From NCBI GenBank assembly GCA_002914805.1, contig JXTB01000211.1, positions 558,237 through 622,236 of the forward strand: a stretch of DNA of 64,000 nt. Direction: 5' to 3'. Each line of letters starts with the position of its first letter. Position 1 is the first letter of the stretch. This DNA comes from Parasponia andersonii. Lineage: Eukaryota; Streptophyta; Magnoliopsida; Rosales; Cannabaceae. The notes beneath the pieces were generated by a model that ran no database searches, had not been told where the DNA came from, and was given only the letters and a program-made list of their open reading frames with translations. Position numbers and translations under genes: made by a program. Below are positions 48,741 through 60,324 of the stretch, in pieces.

Positions 48741-49132
48741 AAAAAAGGAAATTCGGAGCCAATTTCCACCATCGAAACAGCTGATAGAAGACCCAGATTG
48801 GCTCGTGTAGTGCACATGTGAGGCAGAGGCCTGTGGCTAGACAATGACAGCAGAGGTAGGGCCCGTGAGTGTAAGTGGTTGTAGCTCTCTCTCCTTGGTC
48901 AAATCTTGTGCATCTCCCCTCTCATACACCTGGTTTTAGACTTGTCAGAAGTCACCATATCAGCTACCTTGATTTTCTATTTCAATAGCCCAGTAAAACA
49001 CAAGTTAAGTTTCGAGCTTACGAATTTCTACCACACCTCAAACTTGCTAAGTACTAGAATTTTGAAAAAGAAACGTAGAAGAAAGAGAAAGAGAGAGAAA
49101 GAGGTAAAGATAGAATAGGAAATTACTACGTC
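48741..49132. other. unclassified stretch
   Basis: It has a GA-rich end (near 49070-49110) and no supported gene. It may still belong to the neighbouring LTR-like sequence. Confidence 0.4.
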
Positions 49133-49272
49133 ACATTAACCAATTAGAATTAAGCGTTAGGTTACATGTACAATTCAAACATTCTCTTTTTAACTTTTAC
49201 TTACATTGACCAATTAGAATTCAGCGTTAGGTTACATGTACAATTCAAACATTCTCTTTTTAACTATAAAAG
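49133..49272. repeat. tandem duplication, 70-bp unit, 2 copies
   Basis: ACATTAACCAATTAGAATTA at 49133 and ACATTGACCAATTAGAATTC at 49203 are followed by an identical stretch through TTCTCTTTTTAAC. CCAAT is included, so the duplication doubles a CCAAT-type promoter word just before the TATA box at 49265. Confidence 0.93.
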
Positions 49273-49273
49273 G
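49265..49273 (+). promoter_or_regulatory. TATA box candidate
   Basis: TATAAAAGG follows the duplicated CCAAT-containing unit and precedes a duplicated leader-like unit, a layout typical of an LTR promoter. Confidence 0.4.
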
Positions 49274-49288
49274 ACTAAAACATATTAT

Positions 49289-49416
49289 TCTAGAGAGATA
49301 AACACTATAGTTCAGAGAAAGAGAATAGTGGAATGAAACTTCTTTAATTAAATCTAGAGAGATAAACACTATAGTTCAGAGAAAGAGAATAGTGGAATGA
49401 AACTTCTTTAATTAAG
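49289..49416. repeat. perfect tandem duplication, 64-bp unit, 2 copies
   Basis: TCTAGAGAGATAAACACTAT begins at 49289 and 49353. The copies appear identical apart from the last base. Confidence 0.95.
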
Positions 49417-50210
49417 ATTTCTTTAGTTTGATTTTATTTTTCAATTTTATTTTTTTAGGATGTTCACATTTAATATTTTTATTTTTTTTAGTTTAATTAT
49501 ATTCTAGATTTATTTTCTAGAGCTATGATGTAGCCTAACTATGAAGTTTCAAATATTTGTCTTTCAATTTAATCAATGAATTATTTTCCTAGTTAAGTTT
49601 TTAATTCTGCTCTTAGTACTTCTATTTAACTGGCTATTAAACGGATGATTTGTTAATCATAATGAAACTGAAAAAAGATTTATGTGTCTAGTTCATTAGA
49701 TTGATAGCCAAAAATTACATGTGAAATAAGAATATATTTGCATTATATGAGTTTCCATAGATTATAATGAATTCTTAATTAGTTAAATTCACATAGGAAT
49801 ATAGTGAATTGATTAAGGGTATTTTTGCTTGAACTCAAGAGAGAATAGTAAATAAATTAAAGAATCTCAATTATCAACTAGGAGAATAATTTTAGACTAA
49901 AAAGGGAGATAATTTTAAAGTAGATAAGTTATAGTGAAATCAGATACCCTAAGTTTAATTTCATTGATTTACATCTCATTTTATTTTTCGCTTTTAATTT
50001 TTATTTTCATTTATTTTTATTGCTTTCAGTTTACTTTTAGTTTTAATTTAATTTATTTATTTTTTGATCGATTAATTCAAATAAAATTAGAGTTAGCTAA
50101 ATTTTGGTACTCAGTAAATCAACAATCTTCACGGAAGAATATTCTTACTTATACTATATTACTTGTTATGATAATATGTACTTACATTTACAAATTTCAC
50201 AATAAGAAGC

Positions 50211-51653
50211 CTAGATAGTGGTTAGAGTGGTTCAAGTTGTGGCTAGAGAGAAAGAGGAAGAAAATGACCAGATTTGGTCCAAAAGCAATACATAATAGCT
50301 AAAAAAAGACATAATTTATTTTTAGTATTTTACATCTAACTTTCCATGTGTCCAACTTTAAAACACTCTTGGATTACTCATCACATTGCTGGCCATTCCC
50401 ATACACTCAAGTATAGACCAAAATGGTGAAACTTAGCTTCGAAGGTGAAATCTAGTCATAATTTGACTTATTATTTTATATTAACTTTATTGTAATTTGG
50501 TAAAACCTAACCTTATAACTAATCATTAAATATAAAAATGAGTCAATTAGACTCCAATTAAAAGTGTAAAAAATGTGTGAATGCCTAATTATTAGAATGT
50601 GCAAAAATGACATTACGTAATTAAGCTAAATCTAATGCAACAAAATACAATTTGATACCGTGAATGCCACCTCGTGCTTACTTGGAACTAATATTTTGAA
50701 AAACAATAGAAATAAATTCTATATATTAAATAAAATCTATTTTACACATACTGTGAATTTGGCTTTGAAAAGTGTAAAAAAATGCATTTTATCAAAAACT
50801 ATTATTTGACCAAATTATCAACAGACATGTTTTTCTTGCATATGCATATTGTATTATATTTATGAATATATTCTATATTCTTTTTACATACTAAGCTCTC
50901 TCTTTGAGGGTACTGAGCCTTTGTACTACATGGTTCAACAAACTAATAGTATAATAATATTGATCAAAAGTATTGAACAATAAAGAATGAGCAATTTACC
51001 ATAAAATTGATACTAATATATCTATTATGCAATATGAACATGTTTATTATTGACTTATTATGCATGTAAGAATCTTGGACATCATAATCCCTGATTTTTG
51101 TGTTTCCTGTTTTCAAAAATATTTTCAAACTATTTCGAATTAAAAATGAAATGGGGTGAAATGGAAGACAAACATCGTCCTAGAGACAACCTATTCTATT
51201 AAAATCTTATTTTTGGGGTATTATGGTATTATTATTTGTTTTATGTATATATTAGGAATTTAGTCATTTCTATATGAGTTTCTCTTGTACCAAAGACTTG
51301 GAAAGTCTTTGGAGTGATTGATAATTTAGGATTATTATTATAATCCTAAATTGTGCAGAAAGACTTGGAAAATCATTGGATTTAATTATAGTATGATTTA
51401 ATATCCTATGATATTACATTAGGTAAAAGACTTAGAAAATCTTTCTATTACGTAGATATTTGCATTCTAATACCTTAAAATGCAATGGATGGTGTTTTGT
51501 ATTCGATATATTTATGAGCTATTTTATTGGAGATTTTAATTAATGGTATTTTTAGTCTTATTCTTGACTAGAAATGTTGGTTGTTTCTCACTCGTTATGA
51601 TGAACGGTAAATGACTTATGTTATTGTATCCTTATTATAGTTTATAATCTATA
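50211..51653. other. AT-rich intergenic DNA
   Basis: No gene, RNA or family-level repeat is recognised. AAAGACTTGGAAAGTCTTTG-like words recur near 51292, 51360 and 51428, giving a faint irregular repeat. Confidence 0.5.
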
Positions 51654-51850
51654 GACTTGTTTATCTTGTATGGTATAACACAAAAGTTCTGATGGGATCT
51701 AGGGATCTAGTGCATTAGTATTGGTGTTGGGATGACCTCCTTGGGCGAGTGTAGTATTGTATGGTATAACCCCGGTGTGACTTGTTTATCTGGAGCGAGT
51801 GTAGTATTGGGATGGGTGACGTCCTTAGAAGTTCTCGTGTTGTACCCCTC
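51654..51850. repeat. scrambled 5S rRNA-derived fragments
   Basis: Three pieces match plant 5S rRNA. 51685-51727 matches the 5' half in reverse (AGTTCTGATGGGATC ... TGCATTAGTATTGGT). 51729-51752 is a mixed piece (GGGATGACCTCCTTGGGCGA). 51789-51848 matches the 3' half in forward orientation (GAGCGAGTGTAGTATTGGGA, then TCTCGTGTTGTACCCC), ending in a pol III-type T run. The word GACTTGTTTATCT occurs at both 51654 and 51779. This is not a working 5S gene. Possible sources are a rearranged 5S pseudogene or a Cassandra-type TRIM, whose LTRs carry 5S sequence. Confidence 0.78.
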
Positions 51851-51861
51851 CTTTTTTTTAT

Positions 51862-52050
51862 GAAGTGAATTGGTTCAAGTGGTAAGAGCACTCACTATTT
51901 AAGTTCTCGGTCTTAGGTTCAAGTCACACCGAGGGTAGGCATCAAAACCTATTATCCCTTATGGGTAAAATAAGGATTGGATAGTAGTAGATATTTTTCT
52001 TTAATTTATAATAAGTAAGGTCACTAGTTGAGCCCTACTTTTTTAAAAAA
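51862..52050 (+). mobile_element. tRNA-derived SINE, same family as the one at 42763
   Basis: The A box is TGGTTCAAGTGGTAAGAGC (51871-51889) and the B box is GGTTCAAGTC (51916-51925). The body ends GTCACTAGTTGAGCCCTACT and is followed by T and A runs. The 3' part (TATTTTTCTTTAATTTATA, then AGTTGAGCCC) matches that of the minus-strand SINE, so both belong to one family. It starts about ten bases after the T run of the 5S-derived piece. I could not define its target duplications. Confidence 0.82.
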
Positions 52051-52059
52051 AATTAAGTC

Positions 52060-54240
52060 TATGTCTATTTGGATGAAAGTAAAAAAGAATTTTCAAATTA
52101 GGGATTAAAGTGTAATTAGTGAGGGGAAAATATGAAAGAAATTTTGAGAAAACCAAGTTAAAATGCAATTATGATGAACAATGTCCAACAAATTATGTTT
52201 TTACGCATGGACTATAGTCCGAAATTTCCCTTAAATCTTCCCAATTTCCTTTATTTCTTGGGAAGCGTCTGAGAAATTTAAACAAAATCTCTCCATAATG
52301 ACTGTTCATTCACTAAGCCACCACTAGCCTGACAGCCAGACGCATCAACCCGCATGAAGCCCTTCCTTCCGAAGAGGTAATGCCGACCAATACTATTGAG
52401 TTTCGCCGCCTTTTTGCTGGAGATTGGAGCCCATACAAGAAATGCCTGACGATCGGATATTTGGCTATTGTTTCGCCGTTAAATGTTGCATCCACACAGC
52501 TAGTACGTGAAGCCTTATGATAAAGTCATCGTCTATCTCCGATGAACCTCAATCAGTAACTTGTCGCCAGTGAGTACTTTCTAAATTTGGCCATTTTTCA
52601 AATATAAATATGGTAATTTTATAATTATTCTGTAAAATAGTTATTTGGGTTGTAAAATTTATATGATATGTTAGAAGAGTTAAAGTCATGTACATATATG
52701 ATTTTGTGGCATTGAAATAGTATGTAGAAGCATGCTAATTGTTGAATTGAAAAAGTGGACATTTTTCTAAATATTTTGAAAGAGTGATATTTTTGTAACT
52801 TTTGGATTTTAAAGTCCGTTTAAGACTTGGAACCTCAAAACTGAATTCTGACTTCAAATTTGGACTTAATGAGGTCGAAAGACAAACTTTGATATAAGAT
52901 ATGTGAATAGTATTGTTTTGCGTGCCATGTGGGACCCACATTTGACAAATTATATATCAAACCTAGCATTTATAGGCACCCTAATTTAGTGATGATCTCC
53001 GTTTTATAATCTGAGACTTTGTTGGAAAATTCACTTTTTCAAATGAGATTACGGGATTTCCGAAACAATCATCTGAGTACTTAAGTGACCAACAAGAGAT
53101 TTTTCGAGCGTCATTAGCTTGGTATAGCTAGCATCTCTAGGTAGGGATTTAATTACCTTGTTCTACACTTGTTTGATTTATAGTTGCATTATAATTGATT
53201 TATAAAAAAAATCATGATTTATATGATGACTTAATAAGTTATGGAAATATATTGGACTATACTAGGATTGGATTGTATAATTTTATACACATATCTTTAA
53301 ATTCTGGTTATGGGGTAACACAAATTCGACTTACATGTGTTGCAGTAAATCTCAGAATAATACCAAGTGAGTTTTTAAAGCATTGTTTAATTATATTTGG
53401 CATAGTTATTACAAATCCCATTACATGTTGTACATACTGTAAGATCACACATTGGAGTTCCATTATTACATCATAGTAGATTATATCACTGGCGAATTAC
53501 TGCAGCACTGGGTGAAAGACCTAGAACCCTGTATAAGTTTTTAGTTGATACATCTCTCAGTAGTTTCAAGATATTGGGTACCTTTGATAAGGGATATTAC
53601 ATGGCCATGATAGAAAGATGAGAGCTCACTCATTTACATTAGGTGATATATGATATGTACAATCATGAATTTCTGCTTTTGGTTTTGAAATGTGATTATT
53701 CTGGATATCAACTATTTTATAAACTTGGTTTATAAGTAGATTTTGAAAAAGGTATTAACTATACAGGTTTGGTAAAATTGCATCCATTCAAAAAGATAAT
53801 TGAATTTTTACTGAGCATGTGAATGTTTACCCCCTACTTCTCACTTTCAGGTGACTATCTGAGGTAGTCGTTTTGGTTGATAGACAAGTTGTGTAGCTTG
53901 TATATGCAGTTTTACTCTTAATCCCTAGTGGGTGTTTATACTCTGTTTCATTGTTCAATTATTTAGCCAAAATTAGTAACTTACCAAGTAGATGTATGAG
54001 GATGGTTTTATTATTAATTTGAGAACTTGAAATTTCAAATGATTTTATGTAAATTATTCCGGTCGTTAGATTAAAGTTTTCTACTGAACTCAAATAACCA
54101 AAATTTATAATTTTTCAACAAATATTCAAATAAGATAGCTAGAAATTTTCTTAAACTTTATTAAATATTTTTCTTAAGTAATTAAAAATTAATAAGAATT
54201 TAATAATTATAAAATTTATAATAATCTGAGGACTAGAACT
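52060..54240 (+). repeat. Tekay/Del-like LTR, solo or fragment
   Basis: The region carries words I recognise from plant Tekay/Del LTRs: GTCCGTTTAAGACTTGGAAC (52812), GCCATGTGGGACCCACATTT (52924), AACAAGAGATTTTTCGAGCG (53091) and TGGGTACCTTTGATAAGGGA (53575). No coding domain lies on either side, so it is a solo LTR or a fragment. A short duplicated stretch or target duplication was not found, and both ends are approximate. Confidence 0.6.
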
Positions 54241-55320
54241 GAAATTCTATTCTCTTGTACTTGATTTCGATCTCTTGAATTTAGTAAAATTAATATTTAA
54301 TTATATTTTCACTTAAAATTACTAAAAATCACAGTTTTAGAATTCCAATAGTGATAAATAGAGCCAATTATCCCGGTATTTTTACCCTACTCATACCCAC
54401 TTCGAGTATTAAAGTCTGTACCTATACCCTACCCTGATTAATTTAAATAGATAGCGCATGGCCCTATTCATTAGTGTTATGTATCTAAATAGACGTATGA
54501 AGGGGTAATTGCCATCCCCAGTGATCTTCAGAGATGCAAAAGTGGTGACTACTCTTGTCGTTTTTCCTTATTTTGGAAATGAATCAATCATATACTTGCT
54601 AAGCATAGTTTTTTACCCAATAATGCCGTTCTTTTTTTAATGCGGAATTTCCTAATTGTATTGCTCGTACGTAGCAAACAATTCATTATATTGAAGTTTT
54701 TTTTTTTAAATTTATTTTAATAAAAGCTAATAGATACGTTGTATGCATAGTATTTAAGAAGAGTTGTACTCTCAGTTAAAATAAAATAATTGAACATTGA
54801 GTCCCGTCTTATCCTCTATGAGCAAGATAAAAGAATGTGCTCTGAAGATGCCGTACACGTTGGCAATGAGTCTTCCTTATTTCATTAACGTAAAGCTCAA
54901 ATATTATTATCATAATAAATAACGGGGAAAAAAAAAACACTACCTAATAGGATAATAATACTGCTTGACAGATTGATGGTTGTTATCTACTATACTTGAT
55001 TAGAATGATCTTAGAGGATTTTGTCGATCATGTTATATTAAGTGACGTATATTAATTGTCATTAGAACTTCAATTTTGATTTGTGCTCCCGTTATCATTT
55101 CGTTTTTTCTTTTTCAATAGGTTCCAACGTATGATTTAGTGGACACAAGTCAAAAACGATAATTAATTTGCGAGGTTTATGCACGAGGCCCGGAAAAAGC
55201 GCGAGTTTATGTTCTAGCAACTACATTAATTCATTTTTCCCTTTGAAAAAGAAGGAAAAAAAAAAAGAAAAACGACATTACATATTTATAAGGTCTTTTT
55301 ACATTAATATTTATATATGT

Positions 55321-55366
<46 letters not shown>

Positions 55367-55688
55367 GCAGAGAGAAAGTTAAAAAAAATATGATAGTTCT
55401 CTGATTAGATTTTTATTTTTAAAATTTTTAGAAAATTCCTAATTCAACTCTTATTTTTTTATGATAAGATTAGTCTTATTACTATTATTTTTTATGTTAT
55501 GATTGGTTATAATAAATACATTTATTATATAATATTGTATTTATTTATCAAATAAAGAGTTGTGTTACATTCATTTTATCAAAATAAGAATAAATATAAA
55601 TATATTCTTTAATATTATAATACATTAAATCTAACTATAAATTAAATGGATAATTATTAGTATAATATATGTGATAAGCCAAGCGTAA
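54241..55688. other. AT-rich intergenic DNA
   Basis: No supported gene. It contains the (AT)20 microsatellite and the left flank of the chromovirus element. Confidence 0.5.
55324..55363. repeat. (AT)20 microsatellite
   Basis: An uninterrupted AT dinucleotide run. A frame through it coding alternating Tyr/Ile is an artefact. Confidence 0.95.
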
Positions 55689-56045
55689 TGTTACGCCCCG
55701 CTCATTTGGTTTCCTAAATCCAAATGTTGTTGCTCATAGCTCTAAGGTCCTCTATATATATACTGCTCACCCAAAAAGATTGAGAAAGGCCCAAGAATGT
55801 GGTGGACACTTCTAGAATAATCAATAGAAGTTTTGGCCGTACTAGAAGACTCTAGATGGCGCTACTAAATCCTAGAAGGCTATAAATAAGGCCAGATGGT
55901 GTTAGATGGGTTGGACGGTCCTAGAAGCTTCTAGAATGACTTGGAAGAGCCAAGATGGTAGGTAAACCACTTAAAAGGATCTAGACCATACTTATTCTAG
56001 ATTTCCCTATATAAATATCTTTGTAGATTTCCCTAGCCGAGAGCC

Positions 56046-58990
56046 TTGTTGATTACTCTATCAACAAGGACCCTTCTAAGAACAAAGACAAGAAGGGTGG
56101 TGGAGCAAAGAGTGGGGGAGAGCAAACAAAAAGAGGAAAATAGAATAAAGATAACTCCTCCTATAGGCACAAAGACAAGGGCAAAGAAAAGCAAGATTGT
56201 GACTTCTCTAAACCAAGAGTCAAGTACTTTATTTGTGATGGGTCACATTGGACACACGAGTGTCCTAAGAAAAAAACTCTCAAAAAAAACTCTCAATGCC
56301 TTAATTGCCTCTAAGCCAAGCAAAGAAGGAGGTGATAGGGAGGACGGTAGTGCACGTGTTGGTTCCTTACAACTCCTTAACGCCTTGCAATCGACTCCTA
56401 AGTCACAAGTTAAGGGCCTACTCTTTGTGGATGCAATAATCAATGGTAAGGCCACTAAAGCCTTGGTTGACACGGGTACATCTCATAACTTCATTTATGT
56501 TGAGGAAGCTAGACGGTTGGGCTTGTCGGTATCCAATGGAGGAGGCTCTCTCAAGGTAGTGAACTCAGTAGCACACCTCATCCATGGGGTTGCTCATGGT
56601 GTTAAGGCTAGCCTAGGTCCATGAGTTAGCCAACTTGACTTATCAGTGGTGCTAATGGATGATTTTGTGGTGGAGCTTGGTTTGGAATTCCTTGATGCAA
56701 TGCGAGTATTCCCTGTTCCTTTTGCCAATTCTATGTATATTTTGGCTGGTGAAAAGGCCTGTGTGGTACCAACGGAGCGGTCTATAAAAGCGAGAAACAA
56801 AGTACTCTCTGCACTTCAATTCAAGAAGGGTTTGAGAAGGCAGGAGGGAGTTACTTGGGCATCCTAAAAGAGCATGATGATGAAGAATTGGAACCTTAAG
56901 GTAACCTACCCATAGAGGTGCAAACTGTCTTGGATGAAATCTAAGATGTGATGTCAGACGCTCTGCCCAAGAAACTTCCACCTAGGAGGGAGGTGGATCA
57001 TGAAATCGAGCTTGAGCCAGGCACGAAATCACCCACAATGAGTCCCTATCGAATGGCCCCTCCGGAGTTAGCAGAACTCCGGAAACAACTAAAGGAGTTG
57101 CTTGATGCAGGTTTCATCAGGCCCTCTAAAGCTCCTTTTGGTGCCTCGGTGTTGTTCTAGAAGAAGAAAGATGACTCATTAAGGATGTGTATTGATTACT
57201 GGGCTCTTAACAAGGTGATGGTAAAGAACAAGTACCTCATCCCACTTATTGTTGACTTGTTCGATCAACTTGAGAATGCTAGATACTTCTCAAAGCTTGA
57301 TCTATACTCGGGGTACTACTAAGTGTGTATAGCAGAGGGGGATGAGCCCAAGACCACATGCGTGACAAGGTATATTGCTTATGAGTTCTTAGTCATGCCA
57401 TTTGGTCTTACCAATGCACCTGCTACCTTTTTCACCCTCATGAATAAGTTATTCCATCCCTACCTCGATCAATTCATGGTAGTCTATCTTGATGATATAG
57501 TCATCTATTTCAAAACTATAGAAGAGTACCTAGAACATTTGAGCAAGGCGTTCGAGAACTAGAGGAAAAACCAACTATTCATCAAGAAGGAGAAATGCTC
57601 CTTTGCCCAAGAGGAAGTGATGTTCCTAGAGTATAAGATAAAGGATGGGAAACTTATGATGGATGAAGCCAAGGTGCAAGGCATCTAAGAATGGGAACCT
57701 CCTACTAAGGTGCTAAAATTGAGATTTTTCCTCGAACTTGTGAACTACTATAGACAGTTCGGAGTATCAAATTTCATTCGAAGACTTGAAGATGGCGGTA
57801 AGCGAAGAGCCGGTTCTCAGCTTACCCAATCACTTAAAGGTATATGAGCTTCATACTGATGCCTCTATCTTTGCTATTGGCGGAGTACTAATACAAGAAG
57901 GGTATCCAATTGCTTATAAAAGCTGTAAGGTCAATGACATCGAGAAACGCTATACTATGCAAGAAAAAGAGATGACTACTGTCATCCATTGGCCTAAGGG
58001 TGTGGTGATACTACTTGTTAGGTACTCACTTTATGATCATGACCGATAATGTAGCCACAAGTTACTTTCAAACTCAGAAAATGTTGAGTCCCAAGTAAGC
58101 TCGGTGGCAAGACTCCTTGGCAGAATTCGATTATAAGCTTGAATATAAGCCCGGGAAGACCAGTATGGTGGCAGATGCCCTAAGTAGAAAGGCGGAGCTG
58201 GCCACCTTAAGTAGGCCTAATAACACCTTGATAGAGAAAATCAAGAAAGGACTAGAACATGATATTCTTGCAAAGAGCTTGTTACCCTTAGTGACAGAAG
58301 GAAAGACGAGATATTTTTGGCTGAGCAACAGACTTCTCTACGCCAAAGGCAATCGACTCTATGTGCCTAAGTAGGAGAACTTAAGAAAAGAACTTATCAA
58401 AGAGTGCCACGATTCCTTGTGGGCTGGTCACCCAGGTCAGAAACGCACTCTTGCTCTTATCAAATTTATCTACTATTGGCCTCAACTAAGAGATGATGTC
58501 GAGGCCTATGTACGAACTTATCTTGTGTGTCAACAAAATAAGGTGGAATAACAATCACCAGTGGATTGTTGAAATCGCTTCCTATTCCTGAAAGGCCATA
58601 GGAGAGTGTTTTTATGGATTTTATCACTAGCTTGCCTAAGTCAGAGGGCTTTGGCAGTATTATAGTAGTGGTGGATCGCTTCAGCAAGTATGCCACCTTT
58701 ATACCTGCTTCACCTGATTGTTCGGCCGATGAGACTATGCGGTTCTTTATGAAGCATGTCGTGAAGTTTTGGAGAGTCCCATCAAACATCATAAGTGATC
58801 ATGATCCCCGATTTATTGGAAGGTTTTGGACCGAATTGTTCAAGTTGATGGGTTTAGACTTTAACTTTTCTACTAGCTTTCACCCTCAAAGCGATGGCTA
58901 GACGGAAAGGGTGAATGCCTTGCTGGAGCTATATTTGAGGCACTTTGTGTGTACCAATCAAAAAGATTGAGCAAAATTACTTGATGTAGT
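56046..58990 (+). pseudogene. protease-reverse transcriptase-RNase H-integrase of the chromovirus
   Basis: A CCHC-like knuckle (YFICDGSHWTHECPKK) lies near 56230. Protease has VDTGTSHNFI near 56465. Reverse transcriptase spans about 57000-57600, with MPFGLTNAPATF and YLDDIVIY. RNase H is near 57800-58190 and ends ADALSRKAEL. Integrase starts with the zinc-finger stretch ECHDSLWAGHPGQKRT near 58410; its core (VVVDRFSKY, then SDHDPRFIGRFW) is at 58614-58901. Broken in several places. Confidence 0.9.
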
Positions 58991-59168
58991 CCAATTCTCC
59001 TTTAACCTCTAGAGGAGCGAGTCTACTGGTAAGAGTCCCTTCGAGATAGTCATGGGTCAACAACCTATGACCCCACATGCCTTAGCGATAAGTTACGGTG
59101 GAAAGAGTCCTGTAATATTCAAGTTTACTAAGACATGGCATGAACAAGTAAAGTAGGCTAGGGCCTAC

Positions 59169-59636
59169 TTGAATAAAACTTCTAAAAAAATGAAGAAGTG
59201 GGCTGACAAAAAAATGAGGCACGCTGAGTACCAAGAGAGGGATTTAGTCCTTATCAAGTTGTTACCACAACAATTCAAAACCTTAAGGAATATGCATAAA
59301 GGGATGGTGCGCAAATACGAGGGTCTATTTCCAGTACTCAAGCGTGTAAGTAAGGTATTCTATAAGTTTCAACTCCCCGCCAAGTTAAATATTTTTCCCG
59401 TCTTGCATGTTAGTATGCTAAAACACTACCATGGAGATGAGGGGGATCTTTCAAAGGGCGAGTCCAAAAGAGCTCCTACAGTGGTGGTAACCTCTTTTTA
59501 TAAAGAGGTGAAGTATATTTTAGCTGATCGCTTGATCTACCGATGTGGTATTCCTAGTTATCGAGAATACCTAGTAAAATGGAAGAATTTTCCTGAGGCC
59601 GAGGCTAGCTGGGAGCATGAGGATGCCTTCTGGTAA
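59169..59636 (+). pseudogene. integrase C-terminus with chromodomain
   Basis: This part runs from a charged stretch (KKMKKWADKKMRHAEYQERD) through an integrase C-terminal fold (VLKRVSKVFYKFQLP, then FPVLHVSMLKHY) to a chromodomain (ILADRLIYRCGIPSYREYLV, then KWKNFPEAEASWEHEDAFW). Chromodomains of this group are thought to direct integration to heterochromatin. It is part of a broken element, although this stretch is well preserved. Confidence 0.88.
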
Positions 59637-59707
59637 TATAAAAACCATATCGAGCAGTTCAACATCGATGGTGCGACGGGGATGTCACGAACTTGAGTAG
59701 GGGAGGG

Positions 59708-60324
59708 TGTTACACCCCACTCATTTGGCTCCCTAAATCCAAATGTTATTGCTCATAGCTATAAGAACATCTATATATATACTGCTCACCCAAAAGGATT
59801 GAGGAAGGCCTTAGAATATGATGGACACTTATAGAATGATCAAGAGAAGTCTTCGCCATACTAGAAGACTCTAGATGGCGCTACTAAGTCCTAGAAGGCT
59901 AGACAAGGCCGGATGGTGCTAGATGAGTTGAATGGTTCTAGAAGCTCCTAGAATGTCTTATAAGAGCTAAAATGGTAGATGAATCTCTTAAAATGATCTA
60001 AACTATGCTTGTTCTAGATTTTTCTATGTGAATATCTTTGTAGATATTGTAACTTTATTTGAGAATATTCTAGACCCTTTGTAAGATCATGCCACTTGCC
60101 ACGATCATAGCCCTTGGTTGGTTTAGACTTTGCCTATATAAAGAACCCTTTGGGTTCATTTGTACACAAGTCCCTTTTGCGAGAGTTGTAAGCATTCTAA
60201 GAGTAATACAAAGCTATTTATTCACTCAAACTCTCTTATTCTTACCAAAAGTGTAGGCTAACTTAGTGCGACGGACTGTGCTAAATGTCGCACGATTGTC
60301 TAGTTTAAGATTAGGGTCGTGACA
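59708..60324 (+). repeat. 3' LTR of the chromovirus
   Basis: It starts TGTTACACCCC and ends GGGTCGTGACA, followed by GTAAG. It contains a TATA-like stretch CCTATATAAAG near 60132 and a long run of TCTAGAA-like words. Confidence 0.92.

Larger units (their letters stand above)
49260..50210 (+). mobile_element. tentative Athila-like LTR fragment
   Basis: A TATA box and leader are followed by T-rich DNA and then the stretch AATCTTCACGGAAGAATATT, ACTATATTACTTGTTATGAT and CTTACATTTACAAATTTCAC. This recalls the end of Athila-type LTRs. The expected primer-binding stretch after it is not seen. No coding domain is attached. The family call rests on memory of the pattern. Confidence 0.3.
55689..60324 (+). 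mobile_element. Ty3/gypsy chromovirus fossil, compact
   Basis: A 4.6-kb element with LTRs starting TGTTACRCC (5' from 55689, 3' at 59708-60324). GTAA flanks both sides, giving at least a 4-bp target duplication. A purine tract AGGGGAGGG abuts the 3' LTR. The order is zinc knuckle, protease, reverse transcriptase, RNase H, integrase, chromodomain. The element is broken, with roughly a dozen interruptions, and its 5' end is shorter than a whole copy's. The LTRs differ clearly, so it is old. It lies in a chromodomain-bearing (Reina/Galadriel-like) group; I cannot tell which. Confidence 0.92.

Noticed and set aside
51789-51850. Functional 5S rRNA gene
   Set aside because: Only the 3' half is in forward orientation; the 5' half is reversed and displaced.
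51871-51925. Possible tRNA gene
   Set aside because: A and B boxes are present, but there is no cloverleaf; spacing and the shared 3' tail show a SINE.
55168-55404. Frame with alternating Tyr-Ile
   Set aside because: Created by the (AT)20 microsatellite.
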